Source: Lingula anatina (lineage: Eukaryota > Brachiopoda > Lingulata > Lingulida > Lingulidae). Taken from it: a DNA stretch of 64,000 nt. Position numbers and translations under genes: made by a program. The notes beneath the pieces are model-generated. The model searched no databases. It saw nothing but the letters and a program-made list of their open reading frames with translations, and was not told the origin of the DNA. Shown piece after piece: positions 12,820 to 26,174 of this stretch (its first letter is position 1; each line of letters begins with the position of its first letter). Location of the stretch: positions 224,901 to 288,900 of the forward strand of contig NW_019775613.1 of the NCBI RefSeq assembly GCF_001039355.2, read 5' to 3'.

Positions 12820-13144
12820 ATTTTGATATGTAATTTGGACTGTTGAAATGAATTTGCCAGCGGATATTTTTCAACCAGCTAAACTATTAAGAGGTCTAAC
12901 GTAGAAATGATTTTCACACAAATATAAACATGTAGCATGAATTTCCCTCTTTGGTAGTAAAATAATAGTAAAAATAATAATAATAATAACAGAATTTGAC
13001 AATTTCATGGTAAAAGAAATGATTGCAGCGTTTAACTGACTGTAATGCCAATACTTATTCAGAACACCACTTATTTGTTAGAGTCGTTTTCTTTTAGTAC
13101 CACACTTCAAAACTCAATAAATAAAGGATACTAAAAGAACAAAA
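12820..13144. other. Intergenic stretch between chitinase and the cathepsin O 3' end
   Basis: AT-rich sequence with a short (ATA)n run near 12970. No exon, RNA gene or element was recognised. Confidence 0.6.
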
Positions 13145-13273
13145 TTCAACTCAGTTGAAAGAAATGAAGTCTATCTACTTTCAGGCAACAGCTATCCTTA
13201 CCTGCAATTGCCATGGTTCTTTTGATTATCAAGCAAGTACAAAATAAACTAAATAACAATTTCAGATTTCAGT

Positions 13274-14133
13274 GACATTTTATTCAATAAAAATATATAT
13301 TTAATTTTGTATGCACGATTTCTCATACTTTGTGACCTTATTGCAACAAGCCATTTGAGAGGTCCTTCAAGGCATCAAATTCTCTTTATATAAAAACAAT
13401 TCAGTAATATTTTACATATGATAATCTTATCATTTCCCAAAGTGTTTATGCAAAATATATTTATTAGAACATGACATCTTAATGCACTCTTCATCGTCTG
13501 TCTTATATGAAAGTGCAAGGATACTGACAGGTCTACACAAACAAGAAGCATATTTTCAATAGCACCTTGAAAGAGACCAAGCACGGGACACGTTTTCATT
13601 CAATTTCAACGATAAAGTTATATCACAGTACAGTCACAGCTGAAAAAAAAAAAAACATTTAGGTTGTGTGAAAACTTATTCATCTCATACAAGTTTTAGA
13701 CATAATTTGGACCCAACAGTACAAGAGGCAAAAATGGCAGCAGTATGGACAAAGATTTACAAGTCAACCTACAGATACGCTTGGATGTTTGGTGTGTAAA
13801 AAATATTACATTGTATATTATTTATCTACAAAAATGTATATAAATTTATAATACAAAACAGTTTGATTTTAAGGTGCAGTCTGACAATACACCATATAAT
13901 TTCAAATTTTCCAGGAATTCATTCTTCCTGCATGTTAACCTTAAAAAATTTCATAATCTACATGAAAAAAATTATATGAATCAAATAAGTACAATAATTC
14001 TAGATAATGTGCTTCAACTACAATGGAAGACACTGAGTACAAATTCATCTTTCTTTTCTGCATGTGCATATTTCACTGGTGGAGACTCTGATTCTTCTCG
14101 AGCATTAAAGATAGGAAGCATTTGGGTACCGTG
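13274..14133 (-). other. Cathepsin O copy A 3' UTR region
   Basis: This follows the cathepsin O stop codon on the minus strand. A minus-strand AATAAA lies at 13279-13284 and is conserved in unit B at 19085-19090, so it is a plausible poly(A) signal. The 89-codon plus-strand open frame inside is AT-rich and most likely fortuitous. Confidence 0.5.
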
Positions 14134-14551
14134 TTATACTTGAATACTGGAAACCTCCTCTGCTACTCCTATATTTTCATGAAAAAAAAAAAATCAAAAT
14201 CAAACAACAATATTAATACACATTAAAATATTTTTTGAATACGGGTATACCTGCAATTCCTACTCTATGTCATTTAATCAATTGTAGAATATTGTTACAA
14301 ATGGGCCTGACAGTTTGTGTGAAAGAAGTCTTTTGCTTTCATAGTGTTTAATAAATTTTGCACACATAGGATATAAAATAAATAAAAAATATATATAAAT
14401 AAATTCTCACCACAGACATTGTTTCCTATTCTTATATGGATATAACCGTTTAAACCAAAGTCATCTCCCCACGAGTTTCTGATGATAAAATAGGGAACTG
14501 GGCCTGTAATACAAATGCATTAAGTAGAAATGTACATTCCAAACATCAAAT

Positions 14552-14604
<53 letters not shown>

Positions 14605-17600
14605 ATGGTTTCTATGTGATATCAATTCTGCTGTATCAATGGCTAGAAATTTTTGATGGAATATGTATAATGCATTAACAAACATCACTTCAGAACATCA
14701 ATTTTCAAAAGGGCAATTTTGCCCTCGTCTTTCTACCTGTCAGATCATAGCCTATTATCTGGACAGCATGATTGTTGAAGTTGTAGCAGTGGTACTGGAT
14801 GATGCCTCCAAGGTAATCTTTCCAGGATGTAGCGTCCACTGATATGGTCAGTGGGCCATTAAGTAGCATACTGACCATCTGGCCCTCAGTGGATTGACCA
14901 TGGTTTATAAACCTGTAAAAATGGAGTGAAAACATATGGTGAAATTCTTCATGAAGTCTAGGGTTTATAAAAAGTGATTTTTTTTCTTGAAGAAACTTAA
15001 TTTGATAAAATTTTAAATACTCACCATGTTATTAGTTTTGAAATGTTACAGAGACTGTTATCAGGCTAAAATATAACTATGGTCTCTTTTTGAAGCTGTG
15101 TGTTTCCAGTGGACTTTTCACCAATAAAGTCGGTGACTGAAGAGGATACATGGTAGAAAACTTACTTATCACAGGTGTAGTCCGCCAGGGACACCCCTTT
15201 GGTTGCATTGGATTCTATCTTACAGAAGTCTGAAGTGTCTGTAAGAGGATACTCCTGATCTGTCACCAGTGGTGTTCTGGTCTAAAATAATAAATAAATA
15301 ATAAAAAAGTTAGGTCAAACATCTGACTTTTTATGATCCTCCAGTAGTAATCTGTCTTATCCCGTCTCAGCTTTTTAAATTCGAACTTTTTGTTTTAATT
15401 CACACAATGCATAAAAACTCATTAGAGTAACAAAAACATTTTATCATTTCTGGGCTCACAACATAAACAGTTAGACCTTTCTTTTTAAAAAGAAAAATGG
15501 TTCCTGGAAATTTCAGCAATTTTCTCACAATCACCAGAGTATGCCAAAACCATAGAAAAAACTAATCCAATCCTCTCACCAGTTTCATCCAGTATAAAGC
15601 ATGGCAGGTGTCTCCCCCTCTACAGCCAAAGTTACCATAGGCTGCACAGTCTATGACTTGTTGGACACTAAGATCACGTAGGTCTTTGGTTTTTATGGCA
15701 TACATGGTCTCCACTGACTCCACAGAACTGAAGGCCCTGGGGAAAACGGGGAGACAAGGTGTTGGCTTGGACAAATGAGGTTTTATCTCTATCTTTTTAA
15801 AATTTTTAAATATAATCTTCATGAAAAATGATGACTTCATGGTCAAGATCCACTCAGCATGGTCTAGACATGTTTGAATTTGTTTGATATATTTTTAACT
15901 TTTCTGAAAAAAACTTTTTGGTTGCAAAATTCATAATTCATTGGTTCATTATTTTGATTAATCTTAAAAGGTGTTACTGTCTGTTTAGACAAAAATCCTA
16001 GAGTGAACTAAGTTTTTCAAGGCATACAGAATTCATTCAGTACAGAGTGAAGTACATGTACCTACCAACATCCCCCACAAGATCTCTGATTCTTTACTTT
16101 GGTGATGACTGGCCATTTCCAGTCTGTCCTCCTTAAAAAATAATAATAATAAATCAGTTACCAGTTGTTTGTATAATTTTATTAAATTGTGCATCACTCA
16201 GCAATACCTCAAAGTTAAAGAAAACAAACATGAATGTAAATACAAATTATCACAGCTTAAAAATAAATTCATAACAGCATATATAGTTTTGAAACACAGA
16301 TGAGATGTGAAGTTTTTGCAAGATTACTGTCTTTACTTGCACTATGTTTAAAAAAATAGTCTGGTCTTTTATTAAAATGCGATCATTGGTATCTTACCAA
16401 TCCCACTTCTGTGGTTGGAATGATTTATAACTATGATCTGTGTTTTGTTTTTGTGTATTCTTGACATAGCCCTCCTGGCTCTTCAGAAGATGGTGCTTCA
16501 GTGGCTTTTTGGTATCATCAAGGTATTGAGCTTAAAACAGAGCATTTGCATTAATTTTTGAATAATAATAAAAACCCGAATTCGGGTTAACTTTTATAAT
16601 TTATTTAATTAAAAAATTAGGCCGACTAAATATTTTCCACACAACTTAACAATCATTATATTGAGATCAAATATATGAATAATGTACTTGTTTAAAATTT
16701 CAATCCTGCCCTCTGGCAGTCCATAAATTAATTCTGTTTAACATTTAATCATTTTATCACTGAAAGTCAATTTACCAATGAATTCTTCATCTGTAAGGTC
16801 AGAGAACTTTGTGACACCATATATTGCACTATGATTACTTGTCCTTAAAGAATTCAACTGATGGTGCTTCTTCAGACTGTCCTGGAATGTAAATCATAAG
16901 AAAAATTCATGAATGATGTTGTCAACATAAAACTGAATATTGCAATGTCAGGTTGACAAATCTTATGACAAATATGTATAAGCTATCAAAAAATCCAAAA
17001 TTACAAAAATATATACATGATAAATGTACTTACACCAGTATATACACTGTACTACTATAATACCAGTACCTGTCTTCCAGTAAATTGGCATTATTAAAAC
17101 AGACACGAACAACTATTTTTCCTGATTAGGTAGATCACAATCCGCTAGGGGCGCTACAGTCGTAACTGTCCACGGGCAGTGAAGTGTTAAACTGAAGTCG
17201 GCCTGCTGACAGTTCGCCTATGGAACCCCTTTTTTAAATCTCTCTTTTAGCGCTGCGTAAAAAAACTAATACAAGCCATTAACTAAATAAGTTGTAAATC
17301 AAAGAGTAAAATCCGGTCACATGATTTTCCCATGTTGCAGTCTTTGACAAGTTTCGGTTCTGCTTGTTTTAAGTTTTGCCTCTACAAAATGCTAAAAAAT
17401 TTCAGGTAAGTGCTGGTATCATCTTTTTGAAATTTATATCCAGCAAAGTTTATGAAATTTGCTATATTATGTAGAAAAATCATGAAATTTGAAGGTTGCG
17501 AAGTATAGTTAATTTAATCCGCAATATTACATGATGTGAAAATTACCACAGGGAAATAGCTCTGCCCTGATTAGTCACAGGCTATGTGAGCCAGACAATA

Positions 17601-18198
17601 GGCTGAGCACACAAAGACACACAGGGTGCTCTGCTGCGCCTGAGTGATCACTGCTGGTCAGTGGGCACAGGTTTTGAGCTGAGAAGTGTGGACACTTTTG
17701 GTGGATTTTTGCAGTTAAAAAACTTCAATATCTTTGTTGCTTGTAGGAATATTTAAAAAATTCCAAATGATTTCATCCGGTTTTTGCATTACCTTTCAGA
17801 TGATATAAGTATTTTAATTTTCTGATCAGTTTGAAAATTTTTCTGATATACCTATCCTGATGAAGAAATAAACGCTTTTGTAATCTGAGAATTATTTGGA
17901 ATATTTCATGAAGAAAGTAACGTAAACTTGCAAGTTGCAACGTACGTTAACGTTACTTGAACTTTCTTGTTACTGTTTACAGTAAGTCAGCTGATGGGGA
18001 ACTCACCTGGAATATTTTTAGTCTTTTGTAATACTCTTCTGAACCTGTCTTGTACGGCTTTTGGTACTTTTTAATGAAAAGTTTAAATTTCTGCTCAACA
18101 TCCGTAACAGCGGTTGTTACAAAATAGTGACTTGAAATAAATATCACTGTCATGAAAATCAAAACACTGGACATGTGACTTCTCCATGGTGGTTCCAT
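14134..18198 (-). CDS. CTSO: Cathepsin O-like cysteine protease, copy A
   Basis: Nine exons on the minus strand: 18198-18007, 16881-16776, 16530-16398, 16131-16066, 15736-15580, 15281-15166, 14912-14737, 14503-14411 and 14168-14134, giving 357 residues. The start is the first in-frame ATG (MEPPWRSH); the codons before it have only a TTG. Order: signal segment (SSVLIFMTVIFISSHYF), I29 propeptide (GVTKFSDLTDEEF near 90), mature papain domain. Active-site residues are Gln159, Cys165 (NQRSCGGCWAFS), His305 (NHAVQIIGYD) and Asn325 (RNSWGDDFG). CGGCWAF, LSVQQVIDC, DYLGGIIQ and the C-terminal VCGVAEEVSSIQV are hallmarks of cathepsin O rather than L, B or F. Intact and presumably lysosomal. It is divergent with RPS3 exon 1. 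Confidence 0.92.
14554..14597 (-). repeat. (AG)n microsatellite, cathepsin O intron 7, copy A
   Basis: A pure GA array. The copy B counterpart at 20353-20430 is longer and split by a (TG)n block. Confidence 0.95.
17127..17854. mobile_element. 728-bp insertion in cathepsin O copy A intron 1
   Basis: Absent from copy B, which reads straight through TCCTGAT at 22970-22976. In copy A the insert is bounded by direct repeats TCCTGAT (17120-17126 and 17855-17861). Its ends are short inverted repeats (TAGGTAGATCA and TGATATACCTA, one mismatch). No transposase-like frame is visible. Seven-base target duplication plus an intact empty site mark a DNA transposon insertion; the superfamily was not identified. 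Confidence 0.8.
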
Positions 18199-18258
18199 CT
18201 TGGCTACCCACAATGCAACGCGGCAACGAGAACTGCTTCCTCTTTTCCGGCCTCCAAA
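18199..18258. promoter_or_regulatory. Bidirectional cathepsin O / RPS3 promoter, copy A
   Basis: Only 60 bp separate the two start codons. The plus strand holds a pyrimidine tract CTTCCTCTTTTCC (terminal oligopyrimidine type, expected at the RPS3 start site), followed by CCGG (ETS-like on the reverse strand). AAAATGGCG spanning the RPS3 ATG matches a YY1-type core. There is no TATA box. Confidence 0.65.
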
Positions 18259-18288
18259 ATGGCGCAGACAGTGTCAAAGAAGAGGAAG
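18259..18288 (+). pseudogene. RPS3: RPS3 exon 1 only (gene cut off at the assembly gap), copy A
   Basis: Encodes MAQTVSKKRK followed by a GTAAAC donor, the same ten residues as functional exon 1 at 23367. No exon 2 follows before the N at 18950. The exon shows no decay, so it is better read as an allelic or truncated end than as an eroded pseudogene. Confidence 0.8.
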
Positions 18289-18949
18289 GTAAACAAACCC
18301 TTCTATCTCATGTCTCCTTTTACTAGCAAATGTTAGAAACCATGTGCAGTATAATTAAACCATCTTTCTTCATGATGCTATTGTCATTTATTCTGGATGA
18401 ACCTCTAAGCCAGTGATTGGGTCCGATTCTCTTGGATGCCTTTCCCGACATGCCTAAACTGCTTATGGCCTGTTTAATCGAACAGCAGTGGCCATATGCA
18501 GATCCGTTCAATTCAAGAAGCATCGGTACCACTGTTTATGAGATCCGTTGCTGCTGGAAAAATTCGAGGGATATTTCAAAAATTCCAGTAGTATTTCACT
18601 ATCAAGACGGCCAATGCATCTGTACACTCGAATGAAACCTCTGCGCCTGTTATCATGAACCATCAGCCACTATATTGAGCAATTGGTCATGAATATATCC
18701 ATACGAATAAGTAGGATTAATGTTTAAAGGATGTGGTAAAGTTATAGAATTGTCTTATTTTATATTTGGCATTTATGGCACGGATTCCAGGGCTCCGTAA
18801 CTCGATGCTTTTGAGAGGCAAGGGTTTGGCAAGGGGGGAGGGTAAAAATTTTAAAGCCAGAAAGGGGTTTGCTGTTTATCAACATTTCATCTACCTTCTG
18901 TGCCATTTCTCAATTTAAGTACACTAACATAGGTATATCAGAAAAATGT
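18289..18949 (+). other. Remnant of RPS3 intron 1, copy A
   Basis: Homologous to the start of RPS3 intron 1 in copy B (23397 to about 23960) but more diverged than the coding parts, with several small indels. It stops before the exon 2 acceptor. No other feature was seen. Confidence 0.75.
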
Positions 18950-18950
18950 N
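18950..18950. other. Single N: assembly junction
   Basis: The only ambiguous base in the window. It sits exactly between the two homologous units, where homology restarts at the following base. Confidence 0.95.
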
Positions 18951-19084
18951 TTCAACTCAGTTGAAAGAAATGAAGTCTATCTACTTTCAGGCAACAGCTA
19001 TCCTTACCTGCAATTGCCATGGTTCTTTTGATTATCAAGCAAGTACAAAATAAACTAAATAACAATTTCAGATTTCAGTGACAT

Positions 19085-19936
19085 TTTATTCAATAAAAAT
19101 ATATATTTTATTTTGTATGCACGATTTCTCATACTTTGTGACCTAATTGCAACAAGCCATTTGAGAGGTCCTTCAAGGCATCAAATTCTCTTTATATAAA
19201 AACAATTCAGTAATATTTTACATATGATAATCTTATCATTTCCCAAAGTGTTTATGCAAAATATATTTATTAGAACATGACATCTTAATGCACTCTTCGT
19301 CGTTTGTCGTATATGAAAGTGCAAGGATACTGACTGATCTACACAAACAAGAAGCATATTTTCAATAGCACCTTAAAAGAGACCAAGCACGGGACACATT
19401 TTTAGTCAATTTCAACGATAAAGTTATATCACAGTACAGTCACAGCTGAAAAAAAAAACATTTAGGTTGTGTGAAAACTTATTCATCTCATACAAGTTTT
19501 AGACATAATTTGGACCCAACAGTACAAGAGGCAAAAATGGCAGCAGTATGGACAAAGATTTACAAGTCAACCTACCGATACGCTTGGATGTTTGGTGTGT
19601 AAAAAATATTACATTGTATATTATTTATCTACAAAAATGTATATAAATTAATAATACAAAACAGTTTGATTTTAAGGTGCAGACTGACAATACACCATAT
19701 AATTTCAAATTTTCCAGGAATTCATTCTTCCTGCATGTTAACCTTAAAAAATTTCATAATCTACATGAAAAAAATTATATCAATCAAATAAGTACAACAA
19801 TTCTAGATAATGTGCTTCAACTACAATGGAAGACACTGAGTACAAATTCATCTTTCTTTTTTGCATGTGCATATTTCACTGGTGGAAACTCTGATTCTTC
19901 TCTTGCATTAAAGATAGGAAGCATTTGGGTACGGTG
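19085..19936 (-). other. Cathepsin O copy B 3' UTR region
   Basis: Homologous to 13274-14133 with few substitutions. The minus-strand AATAAA at 19085-19090 is conserved. Confidence 0.5.
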
Positions 19937-20382
19937 TTATACTTGAATGCTGGAAACCTCCTCTGCTACTCCTATATTTTCATGAAAAAAAAAATCAAAA
20001 TCAAACAACAATATTAATACACATTAAAATATTTTTTGAATACGGGTATATCTGCAATTCCTACTCTGTCATTTAATCAACTGTAGAATATTGTTACAAA
20101 TGGGCCTGACAGTTTGGGTGAAAGAAGTATTTTGCTTTCATAGTGTTTAATAAATTTTGCACACATAGGATATAAAATAAATAAAAAATATATATAAATA
20201 AATTCTCACCACAGACATTGTTTCCTATTCTTATATGGATATAACCGTTTAAACCAAAGTCATCTCCCCACGAGTTTCTGATGATAAAATAGGGAACTGG
20301 GCCTGTAATACAAATGCATTAAGTAGAAATGTACATTCCAAACATCAAATAAAGAGAGAGAGAGAGAGAGAGAGAGAGAGTC

Positions 20383-20437
<55 letters not shown>

Positions 20438-23306
20438 ATGGTTTCTATGTGATATCAATTCTGCTGTATCAATGGCTAGAAATTTTTGATGGAATATGTA
20501 TAATGCATTAACAAACATCACTTCAGAACATCAATTTTCAAAAGGGCAATTTTTGTCAGCCTCTTTCCACCTGTCAGATCATAGCCTATTATCTGGACAG
20601 CATGATTGTTGAAGTTGTAGCAGTGGTACTGGATGATGCCTCCAAGGTAATCTTTCCAGGATGTAGCGTCCACTGATATGGTCAGCGGGCCATTAAGCAG
20701 CATACTGACCATCTGGCCCTCTGTGGATTGACCATGGTTTATAAACCTGTAAAAAATGGAGTAAAAAAAACTATGTTGAAATCATTCATGAAGTTGAGAG
20801 TTTATAAAAGTGATTTTTACAAAGAAACTTAATTTTATAAAATGTGTAATGTTTGTTCCATTGTAATTGTCAATCTTCATTATTTGAAATGGCCTTCAAC
20901 TCAAATATTACTTTTTTTTTCAAACATATCTGTGTTGTATCCTGAACATGGAGTAACATCATTTACATTGAAAGCTCAATTTATAATACAATGTTATCAG
21001 TTTTGAAATGTTACAGAGGCTGTCAGGCTAAAATATAACTATTATCTCTTTTTGAAGCTGCGTTTCCAGCAACCTTTTCACCAATAAACTCAGTAACTGA
21101 AGAGGATAAAAAGGTAGAAAACAATAAGACTTACTTATCACAGGTGTAGTCTGTAAGGGACACCCCTTTGGTTGCATTGGGTTCTATCTTACAGAAGTCT
21201 GAAGTGTCTGTAAGAGGATACTCCTGATCTGTCACCAGTGGTGTTCTGGTCTAAAATAATAAATAAAAAATAAAGTTTGGTCAAACGTTTGACTTTTTAT
21301 GATCCTCTAGCAGTAAACTGTCTTATCCTGCCTCAGCTTTTCAAAAATTTTGTTTTAATTCACATAATGGATAAAAACAGCAACCACAATCACCACAAGA
21401 TACCATATCCAAAACTATTGAGAAAGCCAATCTAACCATCTCACCAGTTTCATCCAGTATAAAGCATGGCAAGTGTCTCCCCCTCTACAGCCAAAGTTAC
21501 CATAGGCTGCACAGTCTATGACTTGCTGGACACTAAGATCACGTAGGTCTTTGGTTTTTATGGCATACATGGTCTCCACAGACTCCACAGAACTGAAGGC
21601 CCTGGGGAAAAACGGGGAGACAAGGTGTTGGCTTGGACAAATGAGGTTTTATCTCTATCTTTTTAAAAATTTTAAATATAATCTTCGTGAAAAATGATGA
21701 CTTCATGGTCAAGATCCACTCAGCATGGTCTAGACATGTTTGACTCTGTTTGATATATGCCATATTTTTAACTTTTCTGAAAAGAACTTTTTTGTTGCAA
21801 AATTCATAATTCATTGGTTCATTATTTTGATTAATCTTAAAGGGTGTTACTGTCTGTTTAGACAAAAATCCTAGAGTGAACCAAGTTTTTCAAGGCATAC
21901 AGAATTCATTCAGTACAGAGTGAAGTACATGTACCTACCAACATCCCCCACAAGATCTCTGATTCTTTACTTTGGTGATGACTGGCCATTTCCAGTCTGT
22001 CCTCCTTAAAAAATAATAATAATAAATCAGTTATCAGTTGTTTGTATAATTTTATTAAATTGTGCATCACTCAGCAATACCTCAAAGTTAAAGAAAACAA
22101 ACATGAATGTAAATACAAATTATCACAGCTTAAAAATAAATTCATAACAGCAAAGTTTTGAAACACAGATGAGATGTGAAGTTTTTGCAGGATTACCGTC
22201 TTTACTTGCACTATGTTTAAAAAAATAGCCTGGTCTTTTATTAAAATGCAATCATTGGTATCTTACCAATCCCACTTCTGTGGTTCGAATGATTTATAAC
22301 TATGATCTGTGGTTTGTTTTTGTGTATTCTTGACATAGCCCCCCTGGCTCTTCAGAAGATGGTGCTTCAGTGGCTTTTTGGTATCATCAAGGTATTGAGC
22401 TTAAAACAGAGCATTTGCATTGATTTTTGAATAATAATAAAAACCCGAATTTGGGTTAACTTTTATAATTAGGCAGACTAAATGACTTCCATACAATTTA
22501 ACAATCATTATACTGAACATTAAATATATGCATAATGCAATTGTTTAAAATTTCAATCCTGCCCTCTGGCAGTCCATAAATTAATTCTGTTTAACATTTA
22601 ATCATTTTATCACTGAAAGTCAATTTACCAATGAATTCTTCATCTGTAAGGTCAGAGAACTTTGTGACACCATATATTGCACTGTGATTACTTGTCCTAA
22701 GAGAATTCAAGTGATGGTGCTTCTTCAGACTGTCCTGGAATGTAAATCATAAGAAAAATTCATGATTGATGTTGTCAACATAAAACTGAATATTGCAATG
22801 TCAGGTTGACAAGTATTATGACAAATATGTATAAGCTATCAAAAATCCAAAATTACAAAAATATATACATGATAGATGTAATTACATATACCAGTATGTA
22901 TACTGTACTACTATCATACCTGTCTTCCAGTAAATTGGCATTAATAAAACAGACACGAACAACTATTTTTCCTGATGAAGAAATAAACGCTTTTGTAATC
23001 TGAGAATTATTTGGAATATTTCATGAAGAAAGTACCGTAAACTTGGAAGTTGCGACGTACGTTAACGTTACTTGTTACTGTTTACAGTAAGTCAGCTGAT
23101 GGGCAACTCACCTGGAATATTTTTAGTCTTTTATAATACTCTTCTGAACCTATCTTGTACGGCTTTTGGTACTTTTTAATGAAAAGTTTAAATTTCTGCT
23201 CAACATCCGTAACAGCGGTTGTTACAAAATAGTGACTTGAAATAAATATTACAGCTGCCATGAAAATAAAAACACTGGACATGTGACTTCTCCACGGTGG
23301 TTCCAT
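19937..23306 (-). CDS. CTSO: Cathepsin O-like cysteine protease, copy B
   Basis: Nine exons: 23306-23112, 22734-22629, 22399-22267, 22004-21939, 21601-21445, 21250-21135, 20746-20571, 20302-20210 and 19971-19937, giving 358 residues. Exon lengths and phases are the same as in copy A except for one extra codon in the signal segment (FMAAVIF against FMTVIF). Other replacements seen are Thr to Ile (YKIGSEE), Gln to His (KKHHHLN), Ser to Pro (IEPNAT) and Ala to Thr (SLTDYT). None touches the catalytic Gln, Cys, His or Asn, and the C-terminal VCGVAEEVSSIQV is unchanged. The role is as for copy A: a papain-family (C1A) protease made as a proenzyme and expected in lysosomes. The copy is intact and divergent with the complete RPS3 gene. 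If the two units are alleles, this and copy A are one gene. Confidence 0.92.
20353..20430 (-). repeat. (AG)n-(TG)n-(AG)n microsatellite, copy B
   Basis: GA array interrupted by a TCTG(TG)n block. It is longer than the pure array at the same place in copy A. Confidence 0.95.
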
Positions 23307-23366
23307 CTTGGCTACCCACAATGCAACGCGGCAAAGAAAACTGCTTCCTCTTTTCCGGCCTCCAAA
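23307..23366. promoter_or_regulatory. Bidirectional cathepsin O / RPS3 promoter, copy B
   Basis: Sixty base pairs between start codons, as in copy A. The CTTCCTCTTTTCC tract (about 23344-23356) is the expected RPS3 5' TOP start site. It is followed by CCGG and AAAATGGCG over the ATG. Conservation of spacing and motifs in both copies supports a shared divergent promoter. Transcription start sites are inferred, not shown. Confidence 0.7.
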
Positions 23367-26058
<2,692 letters not shown>

Positions 26059-26168
26059 AAGAATGGTGGAGAGACTAAACTTAAGTGAACTGTAAAATTG
26101 TGAATATTATTACTTTATCTCAAATGTGGAAAAAAAGGAAGTAAAAAAAAAAAGAAACTTGTCCATGA

Positions 26169-26174
26169 AATAAA
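26169..26174 (+). promoter_or_regulatory. RPS3 polyadenylation signal
   Basis: AATAAA 110 bp after the stop codon, giving a short 3' UTR typical of ribosomal protein genes. Confidence 0.75.

Larger units (their letters stand above)
13145..18949. repeat. Duplicated unit A (cathepsin O plus RPS3 exon 1)
   Basis: This 5.8-kb block is colinear with 18951-23960, including introns, 3' UTR, the shared promoter and RPS3 exon 1. Homology begins at TTCAACTCAGTTGAAAGAAA (13145), which is exactly the first base after the N that opens unit B. It ends at the N at 18950. Differences are scattered substitutions plus intron indels, the largest being a 728-bp insertion at 17127-17854. The single-N junction and exact end match make an allelic misassembly more likely than a real tandem duplication. 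Confidence 0.85.

Noticed and set aside
13874-14143. 89-codon plus-strand frame conserved in both units (also 19677-19946)
   Set aside because: It lies in the cathepsin O 3' UTR; conservation is explained by the duplication, and the translation is low complexity.
16573-16588. Perfect 16-bp palindrome AACCCGAATTCGGGTT
   Set aside because: Copy B has a mismatch in it (22443-22458), so it is not constrained; no element boundaries were seen.
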